DNA of 64,000 bases from JBQTII01 sp052387905 (GTDB lineage Bacteria > Actinomycetota > Actinomycetes > Sporichthyales > Sporichthyaceae). Position numbers and translations under genes: made by a program. Location of the stretch: positions 24,915-88,914 of the forward strand of contig JBQTIR010000021.1 in assembly GCA_052387905.1 (NCBI GenBank). Direction: 5' to 3'. Below the pieces are notes generated by a model. That model ran no database searches, was not told the origin of the DNA, and saw only the letters and a program-made list of their open reading frames with translations. Numbering within the stretch: the first letter of the stretch is position 1; every line of letters starts with the position of its first letter. Below, piece by piece: positions 27,916-36,800 of the stretch.

Positions 27916-28167
27916 TCAGACCTCGGCACCGGTGGGTTCGGCGTCGCCGACGTCGGCGAGCTTCCAGGTGAGCTGGAACTCGACCTCCACCTCGTCGTCG
28001 CCGCGCTCATGCTCGACGCTGATCGCCGCATCCCGCGGGACCGTGAACCGCTCGCCGGCGACCTGGATCCGGAAGGGTTTGCCGGCATCGAGCGCATCGG
28101 CCAGGCGGCGCAGCTTGGCGGTGAACTCCCCGACGGTGTACGTGCGTTCCACATCGCGTTCAGTCAT
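27916..28167 (-). CDS. Amphi-Trp domain protein
   Basis: An 83-residue acidic protein with the short amphi-Trp domain, named for alternating acidic and aromatic residues in a C-terminal strand (here EVEVEFQLTWKLAD). The N-terminal helix segment EFTAKLRRLADALDAGKPF and FTVPRDAAISVEHERG fit the family. No biochemical role is established. It is a single gene on the minus strand between plus-strand genes. The ATG at 28167 is the only good start. Confidence 0.75.
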   Translation of the reverse strand: MTERDVERTYTVGEFTAKLRRLADALDAGKPFRIQVAGERFTVPRDAAISVEHERGDDEVEVEFQLTWKLADVGDAEPTGAEV

Positions 28168-28277
28168 GACCCGATCCTGGCACGAGCGCGCCTCGAGGGG
28201 CCCACCCGGCGTCGCCGGGCCGTTCGCGCGCCGCGCGCCGCGCGATTATCGGCGGCGGCCTGGGGGAGAGTGCTGGC

Positions 28278-28808
28278 ATGACCGACTCGGCGGCACCGAC
28301 CTCGACGTTGGCCGACGTCGCGCCCCCCGCGCCGCGCCGGCGGGCCCGGGCCGGCCGCCGCCTGGTTCTGGTGCTGCTGGCGCTGGTGATCGCCCTCGGC
28401 GCGACCACGATGCTGGGCGTGCAGACGGGCACGGTCCGCGCCAGCGCGAACGGCTACGACCTGCGGGTGGACTATCCGCGCATCGCCCGCTCCGGCCTGG
28501 ACATCACCTGGCGCGTGACGATCCGTCACCCTGGCGGATTCGGCACCAAGCCGCTCACCGTGGCCGTCTCGGCGCGCTACTTCGACATCTTCGAGCATCA
28601 AGCGTTCTACCCCAGCCCCTCCGCCGAGACCGGAGACGGCACGATGCTCTACCTCGATTTCGATCCACCGCCGGGGGAGGTGTTCTCGCTCGACTTCGAT
28701 GCCTACGTCCAGACCTCGAGCCAACTGGGCCGCCGCGGCGAGGTCGCGCTGATGGATGGACAGCGCAGTCTGGTCCGGGCCGATTTCCGCACCTGGCTGA
28801 TCCCGTGA
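28278..28808 (+). CDS. Membrane-anchored protein of unknown function
   Basis: A 176-residue protein. A basic stretch (RRRARAGRR) precedes one hydrophobic helix (about residues 29-49), then an outside domain of about 125 residues rich in beta-strand patterns (LRVDYPRIARSGLDITWRVTIRHP). No known domain was recognised. It lies 31 bp upstream of the DUF421 gene on the same strand, so the two probably form an operon and may act together at the membrane. Its outer domain could be an immunoglobulin-like fold; this is a guess from the strand pattern. Confidence 0.6.
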   Translation: MTDSAAPTSTLADVAPPAPRRRARAGRRLVLVLLALVIALGATTMLGVQTGTVRASANGYDLRVDYPRIARSGLDITWRVTIRHPGGFGTKPLTVAVSARYFDIFEHQAFYPSPSAETGDGTMLYLDFDPPPGEVFSLDFDAYVQTSSQLGRRGEVALMDGQRSLVRADFRTWLIP

Positions 28809-28839
28809 CGGCCCGTTCGATGAGGAGCACGATGCCCTG

Positions 28840-29322
28840 ATGGAGATCGTCTTTCGAGCCGTGGTGGTCTTCGCGTTCCTGTGGCTGGTCACTCGCGCGG
28901 TCGGCCGCTCGACCCTCGGCGAACTTAGTACCTTCGAATTGCTGCTGTTCGTGACGATGGGGGACCTGGTTCAACAGGGGGTCACCCAACAGGACACCTC
29001 GCTCACCGCGGCATTCCTTGCTGTGGGTGTTTTCGCGCTGCTGACCGTCGCTCTTTCCTACGCGAACTGGCGATGGCCACGCTCGCGGTCCGTCATCCAC
29101 GGCGTACCGGTCGTCGTGGTCTCACGGGGCGAGCCGGACCTGGCGTGTATGCGTGCCGAACGACTGGCCCTCGATGACCTGATGGCGGCCGCCCGCGAGG
29201 ACGGCATCGAACGTTTTGCGGACATCAGGCTGGCGGTGCTGGAGACCGACGGCAAGATCTCCTTCTTCACCACCAACGCCAAAGCCGACGGCGGCGCAGC
29301 TGCGCCGCCGCCGGCAGGCTGA
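28840..29322 (+). CDS. DUF421 (YetF-like) membrane protein
   Basis: A 160-residue protein with two or three N-terminal transmembrane helices (FLWLVTRAVGRSTLGELSTF, then hydrophobic stretches to about residue 75) and a cytosolic C-terminal YetF domain (SVIHGVPVVVVSRG...ADIRLAVLETDGKISFF). In Bacillus, YetF-type proteins are linked to spore or envelope stress responses, but no molecular activity is fixed. The extreme C-terminus is Ala/Pro-rich and includes a 22-base DNA palindrome. It follows the unknown anchored protein and is convergent with the LPxTG protein gene. Confidence 0.85.
   Translation: MEIVFRAVVVFAFLWLVTRAVGRSTLGELSTFELLLFVTMGDLVQQGVTQQDTSLTAAFLAVGVFALLTVALSYANWRWPRSRSVIHGVPVVVVSRGEPDLACMRAERLALDDLMAAAREDGIERFADIRLAVLETDGKISFFTTNAKADGGAAAPPPAG
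29289..29310. terminator. Perfect palindrome between convergent genes
   Basis: CGGCGGCGCAGCTGCGCCGCCG is a perfect 22-base palindrome at the end of the DUF421 gene, 38 bp before the stop of the convergent gene. It could work as a bidirectional terminator, though it lacks a U tract and also codes for an Ala-rich tail. Confidence 0.3.
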
Positions 29323-29347
29323 GGATGACACCGGAGCTGGCGCGGCG

Positions 29348-30937
29348 TCAGGTCCGGGCGTGACGGCCCTTCGAGCGGCGCCGCGCGGGAGTCCCCGACG
29401 CTGACCCGTTGCGGGCGCCGGCCGCTGCTGCGGCGCCGGCGAGAACCAGGGCGAGACCGGCGGCAGCGAGGTCATCGGTACCCGCGCCGGTCTTGGGCAG
29501 CGGGTTGTCGTCGTCCTCGTCATCCTCAGGCGGTGCGCCCTCGACCCCGTTACCCGGGCCGACGCTGGCCGAGGCCAGGTTGACCGTCAGCACATCGCTC
29601 TGCGGCAGGACGCGGACCTGCAGGGCGCGCTGGGTGAAGGTGCCGCCCGAGGAGGACTGGACGTTGACCCGGATCGAGAGCACGTCCTCCAGTGCGTCGA
29701 ACAGCGGATCGAGCAGCGGGCCGGCGACATCGGCGAGCAGATCCGAGACCGGGTCCAGGACGGTGTCGAGCAGGTCGTCGAGCAGGTCGTCGAGCGTGCC
29801 GGTGATCGAGCTCAGGTCCAACGCCTCCACGCCGAGAAGCCCGGTGGCGGTGCCGGTGATCTCGATGTCGTCCACGGCAGCGGTGATGTCGTCGACCAGA
29901 TCCTTGACCGCGTCCTTCACCAGGTCGACCACGCGCTCGGTGAGGGCGTCGAGGATGAGGCGGACGAGCTCGGTGTTCGGCGGCAAGTTGTTCAGGTCCA
30001 GGCCGAGAGACTTCAGCAGTGCCTCGACATCGACGGTGATCTTGCCGTTGGACAGGTCGACCGTGACTGCGCCCGAGCCCAGCGTGAGGTCTTGGTCGTC
30101 GACGATGTCGGCCAGGACAGGAAGGTTGTCGGCCTCCAGGTCCGCCCCGGTCAACCCGCCGAGCAGGCCACCGAGCAGGTCGTTCAGGTCGAGCCCGTCG
30201 AGGACTCCGTTCAGGCCGTCGACCTCGCCCTGCATGCCGGCCAGGTCGAGGCCGCCGAGCAGATCCGCCAGCAGCGGGCTCTGCAGCTTCAGCTTCAGCT
30301 GCGCGATCCGGTAATCGCCGGACTGCTTGCCGTCATCACCCGAGCGCTGGTCCGCGCTGGCCGCGATCGCGCCGACCTCGAGGTCCACGTCGATGAGTCC
30401 ATCGACCAGGCCCCCGCCCAGGTCGGAGGCGAGCAGCTTGCTGAGGTCGAGTGTCGCGTTGGCCGCGGGGGTACCGCTCTTGCCGTCGACGGCGATCGCA
30501 CCGGAATCAGTGACCGCACCCGAGGCGCCGATGGCGCTGCCCGATTTGCGGGCGATGGCGGCCTGATTCACCGCGCCCAGGGAGAGCGCGCCGTTGCCCT
30601 GGAGCAGGTTGACCGGGCCGAGCGGGATGTCGAGGGAGTTGAGCAAGGTCGCCTTGAGCGGGTTGAGCTCGCGGACGGTGTCCTTGTTACCGGTGTTCCG
30701 GGCGCGCGCATCATCGAGTTCGACCAGGTCGTCGAGGTTGTCGCCGAGCGCGAACCCGCTGAGGAAGAATCCCCGCGCCTGCGAGATCGGCTCGTCGGCG
30801 GCGAAGGCCGGGGCGGCACCCAGGACCACACCGGCGGACATGACGCCGGTGACGGTCAGGGCCAGGCCCTGGCGACCCCGGTTGGGGGTGGGGCGCTTGT
30901 GGCGGGCGGAGGTCCGAGTAGATCGGGGTGCGGGCAC
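29348..30937 (-). CDS. Choice-of-anchor G family LPxTG cell-wall protein
   Basis: A 529-residue secreted protein with a signal peptide (basic start, then ALTVTGVMSAGVVLGAAPAFA), a long Leu/Asp-rich domain and a C-terminal wall-sorting signal. The sorting signal is LPKTG at about residue 481, a hydrophobic segment and a basic tail (ARRRSKGRHART), so sortase should link it to peptidoglycan. The domain pattern, with FFLSGFALGDNL near the start and repeated DLLDDLLDT-type stretches, matches the choice-of-anchor G family. GTG at 30937 has GAGGA upstream. No sortase gene lies in the window. Likely a structural or adhesive surface protein. Confidence 0.8.
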   Translation of the reverse strand: MPAPRSTRTSARHKRPTPNRGRQGLALTVTGVMSAGVVLGAAPAFAADEPISQARGFFLSGFALGDNLDDLVELDDARARNTGNKDTVRELNPLKATLLNSLDIPLGPVNLLQGNGALSLGAVNQAAIARKSGSAIGASGAVTDSGAIAVDGKSGTPAANATLDLSKLLASDLGGGLVDGLIDVDLEVGAIAASADQRSGDDGKQSGDYRIAQLKLKLQSPLLADLLGGLDLAGMQGEVDGLNGVLDGLDLNDLLGGLLGGLTGADLEADNLPVLADIVDDQDLTLGSGAVTVDLSNGKITVDVEALLKSLGLDLNNLPPNTELVRLILDALTERVVDLVKDAVKDLVDDITAAVDDIEITGTATGLLGVEALDLSSITGTLDDLLDDLLDTVLDPVSDLLADVAGPLLDPLFDALEDVLSIRVNVQSSSGGTFTQRALQVRVLPQSDVLTVNLASASVGPGNGVEGAPPEDDEDDDNPLPKTGAGTDDLAAAGLALVLAGAAAAAGARNGSASGTPARRRSKGRHART

Positions 30938-31053
30938 TGCAGTCTCCTCGAGTGGCCAGGATGAATCCGAATCGAGAATGTTTCGGATTTTCCGAGGGGC
31001 AACTTGAGGGGTGCCGTGGTGGATCGCGGTATAACGCGGTGGAACGCGCTGCG

Positions 31054-32334
31054 TCAGGCCTTGACGAGCGCGGCCTTGAGCGAGTCGATGGCGCCCGCGG
31101 TGAGCTCGATGTGGGTCTTGAGATCATTGGCAACCGCGTCGGCCGGGATGGCGCCGGCGGTGATGTCACTGAAGAACGCACCGGCGGTGCCGCGGTAGGC
31201 ATCCAAGTTGGCCAGGGCCGCCTTCACCTTGTCCTGATCGTCGGTGGCCGTGCCGACCGCGTAGGTGACGAAGTCGGTGACGTGCGCGCTCCACGAGTCG
31301 TAGAACGCGTCGCCGGACTCCTTGCCGGCGATGGTGCCGACAGCGGCGGCGAGGTCCTTGGAGTTCGAGTCGACCATGGCGGCAGCGGCGGTGAACTGCT
31401 CGCCCTCGGCGCCGCCATCAGTGGTGTAGGCAACGAAGACCGCGACAGCTGCGGCGTAGACGTGCTCGGTGAGCAGGTGGGTCAGATCTGCGCGCAGGGC
31501 GGCGGCCTCGTCGTCGGGGCTGCCGGCCATCTCGGTGGCCTCGGCGATCCCGACGGCGATCGCCTGAGCCATCATCGGCATGTGGGCCGCGGCGTCCTTC
31601 AGCTGCGTATAGGCAGTGGTGTCCCCGGCGGCAAGCGCGTCGACGGCCTTGGCCAGCAGGCCGATGTGCTCGGTGAATGCCGCTTCGATCTCCTCGGCGG
31701 CCAACGTGCCACCGGAGATCTTGTCGAAGAACGCACCGGAGGTCTTCGCGTAAGCGGCAAGGTTAGCGGTGGCATCCTCCTGCAGTTTCTTGCCCGCGCC
31801 GCCGCCCGCCTTGGCGCCCTTGGCGTAGTTGACGAAGTCGGTCACGTGACCGCGCCAGCGGTCGAGGAAGCCGTCGCGTTCGGAGGTGGCGACGCTGCCG
31901 ACGGCGTCGGCGACCTTGACCGAGTTGGTGTCGAGGGTGTCGGCCGCGAGCTGGAACTCCGGCGAATCCGCCCCTGCGTGGTACGCGGTCGCGACCGCGA
32001 TCCCGGCGAGGTAGACGTGTTCGGTGAGCAGCCAGGTCAGGCCGGAGCGCAACTCCGCGGCGGGCCCGGACACCTCGCCCTCCAGGTCCTTGGCCAGGTC
32101 AATCCCGCTGGCCAGGGCGATGGCGGTTCCCGGCATGTGGCTGGCGGCACGTTCGGCGTCCACGAACGGATTACCCGTGCCGGAGGGGACAAGCGGCGCG
32201 TCCGCGGGGGCCGGCTCGGCCGAGGCGGGCGGCGCGGCGTCGGTGTTGTCGTCGTCACCGCACGCAGCGAGACCACTGCTGAGCAGGAGGGCGGCAACGG
32301 CGGCGGCAAGGGAGCGCGTGGGCTGAATTCGCAT
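31054..32334 (-). CDS. Lipoprotein with tandem duplicated helical domain
   Basis: A 426-residue lipoprotein. The signal peptide ends in a lipobox (SSGLAAC, Cys at about residue 25), followed by an Asp/Ala/Pro linker. Two homologous halves follow (about 75-245 and 265-425). Each contains the pattern LRxxLTxLLTEHVYxAxxAV, then a DSNS-type turn and a W-(R/S)-x-HVTDFVxYA block, so the gene has been internally duplicated. Related helical domains occur in proteins annotated with copper-amine-oxidase-like parts in Firmicutes, from memory and not certain. Conserved His and Asp might bind a ligand or metal. It lies 116 bp upstream of the LPxTG gene, same strand. Confidence 0.7.
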   Translation of the reverse strand: MRIQPTRSLAAAVAALLLSSGLAACGDDDNTDAAPPASAEPAPADAPLVPSGTGNPFVDAERAASHMPGTAIALASGIDLAKDLEGEVSGPAAELRSGLTWLLTEHVYLAGIAVATAYHAGADSPEFQLAADTLDTNSVKVADAVGSVATSERDGFLDRWRGHVTDFVNYAKGAKAGGGAGKKLQEDATANLAAYAKTSGAFFDKISGGTLAAEEIEAAFTEHIGLLAKAVDALAAGDTTAYTQLKDAAAHMPMMAQAIAVGIAEATEMAGSPDDEAAALRADLTHLLTEHVYAAAVAVFVAYTTDGGAEGEQFTAAAAMVDSNSKDLAAAVGTIAGKESGDAFYDSWSAHVTDFVTYAVGTATDDQDKVKAALANLDAYRGTAGAFFSDITAGAIPADAVANDLKTHIELTAGAIDSLKAALVKA

Positions 32335-32680
32335 GGCGCTCAGTGTCCCTGGTTCTGGGCAGAGGTGCGCGTGCGCCCCCGGCAGACCTTTCGAGGTGTC
32401 GGCGGAGCTGAATTACGACGGGCGGCTTCTGGTTCGACGCGCAGCGGAGGCCTCGCTCTACCGACCGGGTGAAGTAACTCACCCTTGTCCCCTCCCCCCT
32501 GCGAACGTCCGTCGGTTAATCTGGTGCAGCGGGTGAGGCGCGCGCCGGTCTTCGACCGGCTGCGGTGCCCCGACTGATCTCACCGGGACGGAGGTCAGCC
32601 ACAGCCCGCGTGGTGGCCCCTGGCGGTACTGCCGCCGGGGGCCACTTTCATCTCCTGCGGCGCCCTCTAGCGTGGAGGGC
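32335..32680. other. 346-bp gap with possible structured RNA
   Basis: No gene is supported. The stretch 32500-32645 on the plus strand is rich in self-complementary segments: GCCGGTC-TTC-GACCGGC, GGTGAG pairing with CTCACC across it, and then a terminator-like hairpin. This arrangement suggests a leader or small RNA ahead of the enoyl-CoA hydratase-like gene. It also holds the promoter of the divergent lipoprotein gene. I compared it by eye with common riboswitch cores and found no match. Confidence 0.4.
32613..32645 (+). terminator. Terminator-like hairpin ahead of enoyl-CoA hydratase gene
   Basis: A 14-bp stem with one G-T type mismatch (GTGGCCCCTGGCGG / CCGCCGGGGGCCAC) and a 5-base loop is followed by TTTCATCT. 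It lies 36 bp before the start codon of the next gene in the same direction, so it could be an attenuator or the end of a small RNA. Confidence 0.55.
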
Positions 32681-33454
32681 ATGGACGACTACCGCTATCT
32701 CCAGGTCAAGCGTGACGCCGGCACCGTCCGGATCACGATGAACCGCCCGGACCGCCGCAACGCGCTCTCCGAGGACCACCTGCTGGAGCTGACCGCGGCA
32801 TTCACCGAGGCGGGGCGTTCGGATGCGACCGGCATCGTGCTCGGCGGCAATGGTCCGGTGTTCTGCGCGGGGCACGACTTCGCCGATGTGGCGTCCCGGG
32901 ACGTCGCCGGGGTGCGGGACCTTCTGCTCACCTGCACCGCGCTCATGCAGACGATCCAGTCGGTGTCGCAGGTCGTCATCGCCCGCGTGCACGGACTGGC
33001 GACCGCGGCAGGCTGCCAGCTCGTGGCCTCCTGTGACCTGGCGATCGCCGGAGAATCCGCCGGTTTCGCCCTCCCCGGCGGCAAGGAGGGCTGGTTCTGC
33101 CACACCCCGGCGGTCCCGGTCGCGCGCAACATCGGCCGCAAGCGCTTGATGGAGATGTCCATGACCGGCGACGCCATCGACGCCACCACGGCGGCCGAGT
33201 GGGGCCTGGTCAACTATGCGGTCCCGGACGCCGAATTGGACGTCGCGGTGGACGCCCTGCTGGCCCGGGCCACTCGAGGCAGCCGGACGGGTAAGGGAAT
33301 CGGGAAGCGGACCCTGTACGCGCACCTGGACCGAACCGAAGCCGACGCCTACGCGATCGCCGTCGATGTCATGGCCTCGATGTCGGCCTCGGCTTCCGCC
33401 AAGGAGGGCAGGGAGGCGTTCCTGGCGAAGCGGCCCGCCGTCTGGCCGGACTGA
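32681..33454 (+). CDS. Enoyl-CoA hydratase/isomerase family protein (ECHDC3-like)
   Basis: A 257-residue crotonase-fold protein. It has the CoA and oxyanion elements NRPDRRNALS, PVFCAGHDFADV and VHGLATAAGCQLVASCDLAIA. The KEGWFCHTPAVPVARNIGRKRLMEM segment resembles the ECHDC3 group. In true hydratases two Glu act as acid and base; here the first position in GCQLVASCD-type segment has Gln and the second region reads GGKEGWF, so hydratase activity is doubtful and isomerase, hydrolase or another crotonase reaction is possible. ATG 32681 is used; a GTG at 32672 is in frame, and GGAGGG is close to both. It is convergent with the CheY-like gene. Confidence 0.85.
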   Translation: MDDYRYLQVKRDAGTVRITMNRPDRRNALSEDHLLELTAAFTEAGRSDATGIVLGGNGPVFCAGHDFADVASRDVAGVRDLLLTCTALMQTIQSVSQVVIARVHGLATAAGCQLVASCDLAIAGESAGFALPGGKEGWFCHTPAVPVARNIGRKRLMEMSMTGDAIDATTAAEWGLVNYAVPDAELDVAVDALLARATRGSRTGKGIGKRTLYAHLDRTEADAYAIAVDVMASMSASASAKEGREAFLAKRPAVWPD

Positions 33455-33458
33455 TTGT

Positions 33459-33827
33459 TCAGAACTCCTCGGCGTAGGCCCCTTCGATCGCCTCGACCAG
33501 GTCATCCACCCCTACGGGCTTGGTGAGCACTGCGGTGACCCCGCCGTCGGCCAGGTCCTTGAGCTGGGCGGGTGTCGCACCACCGGTGACCACCACGACG
33601 GGAGTCGCTGCCGTGACCGTCAGCCCGCGCAGCCGCTCCAGGACGGCAAGACCGCCACCTCCGGGCAACCCGAGGTCCAGAATGACGACATCGGGGCGTT
33701 CGGAACGTGCGATCGCGATCGCCGCGATCGCATCGGGCGCCGCCGCCACCTCGTAATTTCTCTGTCGCAGCATCCGGACGGTGGTCCGGGACACGACCGG
33801 ATCGTCCTCGACAAGCAAGACCTTCAT
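33459..33827 (-). CDS. Single-domain response regulator (CheY-like)
   Basis: A 122-residue receiver domain without output domain. The acidic pocket EDD (near residue 8), the phospho-acceptor Asp 51 in VVILDLGLPGG, the Thr in VVVTGG and the Lys in VLTKPVG are present. It lies 69 bp downstream of the hybrid histidine kinase on the same strand and should take phosphate from it or from its receiver domain. Output must occur by binding another protein, because no DNA-binding domain follows. Confidence 0.93.
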   Translation of the reverse strand: MKVLLVEDDPVVSRTTVRMLRQRNYEVAAAPDAIAAIAIARSERPDVVILDLGLPGGGGLAVLERLRGLTVTAATPVVVVTGGATPAQLKDLADGGVTAVLTKPVGVDDLVEAIEGAYAEEF

Positions 33828-33896
33828 GATGTGGCTCTTTCCTCGTGCGTTGGGGCCCCGGGGCTAGTTGACGGCGGATCCTGGCGTCGCGTCACC

Positions 33897-36800
33897 TCAG
33901 CGGGCGCCGTCGAGCACCTCGCGGACCTTGCCGAGCAGGGCATCGGCAGAGAACGGCTTCTCGACCAGGTTCACCCCGTCCTCCAGAACGCCCTGATGGG
34001 CAATCATGTCCTCGCTGTACCCGCTCATGAACACCACCTTGATGGTGGGACGCAACCGGCACATCTCGTCGGCGAGTTCCTTCCCGGATCTTCCGCGCAT
34101 CACGACGTCGGTCAGGAGCAGATCGATGTCGCCCCTGTGTTCGGCGACGAGGTCGAGCGCCTGCGCCGTCCCCTCTGCCGAGAGCACCCGGTAGCCACTT
34201 CTGGACAGCATGCGCTGCGCCGGTATGCGGACGATGTCCTCATCCTCGACGAGCAGCACCGTTTCGCCGCGACCGCGGGTGCTGGGCGGCCCCACCTGCG
34301 CGGGTTCGGAATCGTGGAGCGGGAGGTCGGGCGCTACCGGCAGCAGGACCCGCATCGTGGTGCCGAGACCAGGCTCGGAGTAGATGAACAGCCGCCCACC
34401 GGCCTGGGTGACGATGCCGTGGACGGTGGCCAGCCCGAGGCCGGAGCCCTGGCTCTTGGGTTTGGTGCTGAAGAAGGGTTCGAAGGCCCGGTCGACCACG
34501 TCCTTGCTCATTCCGGTGCCGGTGTCGGAGACCGCGAGCTGGACGTAGCTGCCCCCCGGCAGGCCCATCAACCGCTCGTCGGGTTCGTCGTCGCCGCTCA
34601 GGGTGATCACGCAGGTCTCGATCTGCAGACGTCCCCCGTCCGGCATCGCATCGCGCGCGTTGACGGCGAGATTCATGAACACCTGCTCGAGCTGGCCCCG
34701 ATCGGCCTTGACCGGGGGCAGGCCGGATGCCAGCTTCGTCACCAGATCGACGTTCTCGCCAATGGTGCGCCGCAGCAGCTTTTCCACATCGGTCACGACG
34801 GAGTTCAGATCGAGTACCACCGCTTTGACCACCTCGCGGTGTCCGAAGATCAGCAGTTGCTGGGTGAGCGCGGCGGCCCGTTTCGCCACGGTGGTGATCT
34901 CTGCGACGTCCTCGGAAAGCGTGACGAAGGTCGGGTCCTCGGTCAGGTCACGGCGGGCGATCTCCTCGCTCAGCGTCATCGAGACCAGCCCCGCATAGTT
35001 CATGATGCCTGCGAGCAGGTTGTTGAAGTCGTGAGCGACCCCGCCGGCGAGCTGGCCCAGGCTCTCCAGCCGCTGCGACTGATGTAACTGCGCCTCGAGC
35101 CGGGCCCGCTCGGTGTTCAGCTTCTCCTCCGCGAGGTTGGCCTCCAGTTGCCCGCGCTCGGCATCGATCCGTTTGCGCTCCGAGACGTCCCGGACTGCCG
35201 CGAGCACGAACACCCCGTCGTCGGTCTCCAACGACGACAACGAGATGTCGACGGGAAATTCGACGCCGTCGCGGCGGCGTGCCATCAGTTCCGTCCCCGC
35301 TCCCATCGGTCGCGGCGTGGGATTGGCGAAGTAGGTGCTGCGGCGGTGTGCATGCGAAGCCCGGATGTGGTCCGGGACCAGGACATCGATCGACTGGCCG
35401 AGCAGGGCCTCGCGACCGTAGCCGAACAAGACCTCCGTCTGACGGTTCACCAGGTGGATCAACCCCGCGGCGTCCACGGCGAGGATCGCGTCCGGCGCCG
35501 CGTCGAGCAGGCCCTGAACCCTGGCCTCGTTGCGACGGTGTTCTGTCCGGTCGCGAAGCACCTTGATGAACCCGCGAAGTCGGCCCGTGTCGTCGAGGAC
35601 CGGCGTGATCACCACGTTGGCCCACAGGCGAGAGCCGTCGCGGTGGTAGCGCCATTCCTCCTCTTCGTACCTGCCATGAACGCGGGCCATTTCGAGTGCG
35701 CGTTCAGGCTCGTGCGAGCAGCGGCGGTCGTCGCCGTAGAGCATCGAGAAGTGCCGCCCCATCGCCTGCGCCTCGGTGTATCCGAGTAGTCGTTGCGCGC
35801 CGGCATTCCAGGCCTCGATCCGGCCGGTAGCGCCGAGCATGAAGATCGCATAGCCATGGCTGCTGTCCACGAGCAGCCGGAGCGTCTCCTCGCTCGCCCG
35901 CAGCGCCTGCTGGGCTGCGTTCAGCACCGAGATGTCGGAGATCGTGCCCAGATGTCCGGTCACGGCGCCGGCGTCGACGATCGGCGTGGTCCGGGCATGC
36001 ACATGGCTGATCTGACCCTGGGGAGTGACGAAGCGCAGGGTGGCCTCGTATGCCGTTCCGGACGTCACGCAGCTCGCCCATCCGGCGAGCGTCGTGTCCA
36101 GGTCCTCCGGGTGGATGGCGCGTGCCCAGCCCTCGCCGCGGGAAGCGTCGAGGTCGAGCCCGGTGAGCACGGTCCACTGCTCGTTGCAGGTCGTCAGCTT
36201 CCCCATGGCGTCCAATTCGACGATGCCGACCGGCGCCAGCTGCACGATCGAGGACAGCCGGTCCGCTGCCCGGTCCAGTTCGCGGGTGCGCTCGACGACG
36301 GCGGCTTCCAGGTTGCGGTTGTTGGTGACCAGATCACGACGGGCGAGGGATTCGCGCTGATCCGAAGCGCGCAGGCGAACACTGGCCCGCCAGGTCATCG
36401 CCAGGGCCACCGCGGTCAGGCTGGTGACCAGGAGTGCGAAGCCGAACGAGGCGTCGATCCAGCCCCGATCTTGCATCCGCAGGCACAGCCAACCCAGCGA
36501 CATGGGTCCGGCGAGCAGGAACGCCAACATCGGGCGGGCCAGGGCGCCCGCGCTGCCGCGATCACGCAGCAGGGCGACCAGGCCCTCATCCGGATCCTGC
36601 ACCAGGAGCACCGTCGAGATCACGCACACACACGCCGCGGTGTGCACGGCCATGCTGGTGAATCCGCCCACGGTGTACAGCGACGAGACGCTGTACACAT
36701 AGCCGACGGTCGCCAGGTAACCGATGGCGAAGGCCGCGACTGCCGGCGCGCGCATCAGCCGCGTCCGTCCCAGGGCTCCGCTGATCACGGCCAGGCCCAG

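Noticed and set aside
32500..32612. SAM-IV, cobalamin or 6C RNA assignment for the structured leader
   Set aside because: Short similarities (for example GGTGCCCCG) do not extend to the conserved cores of any of these RNAs.
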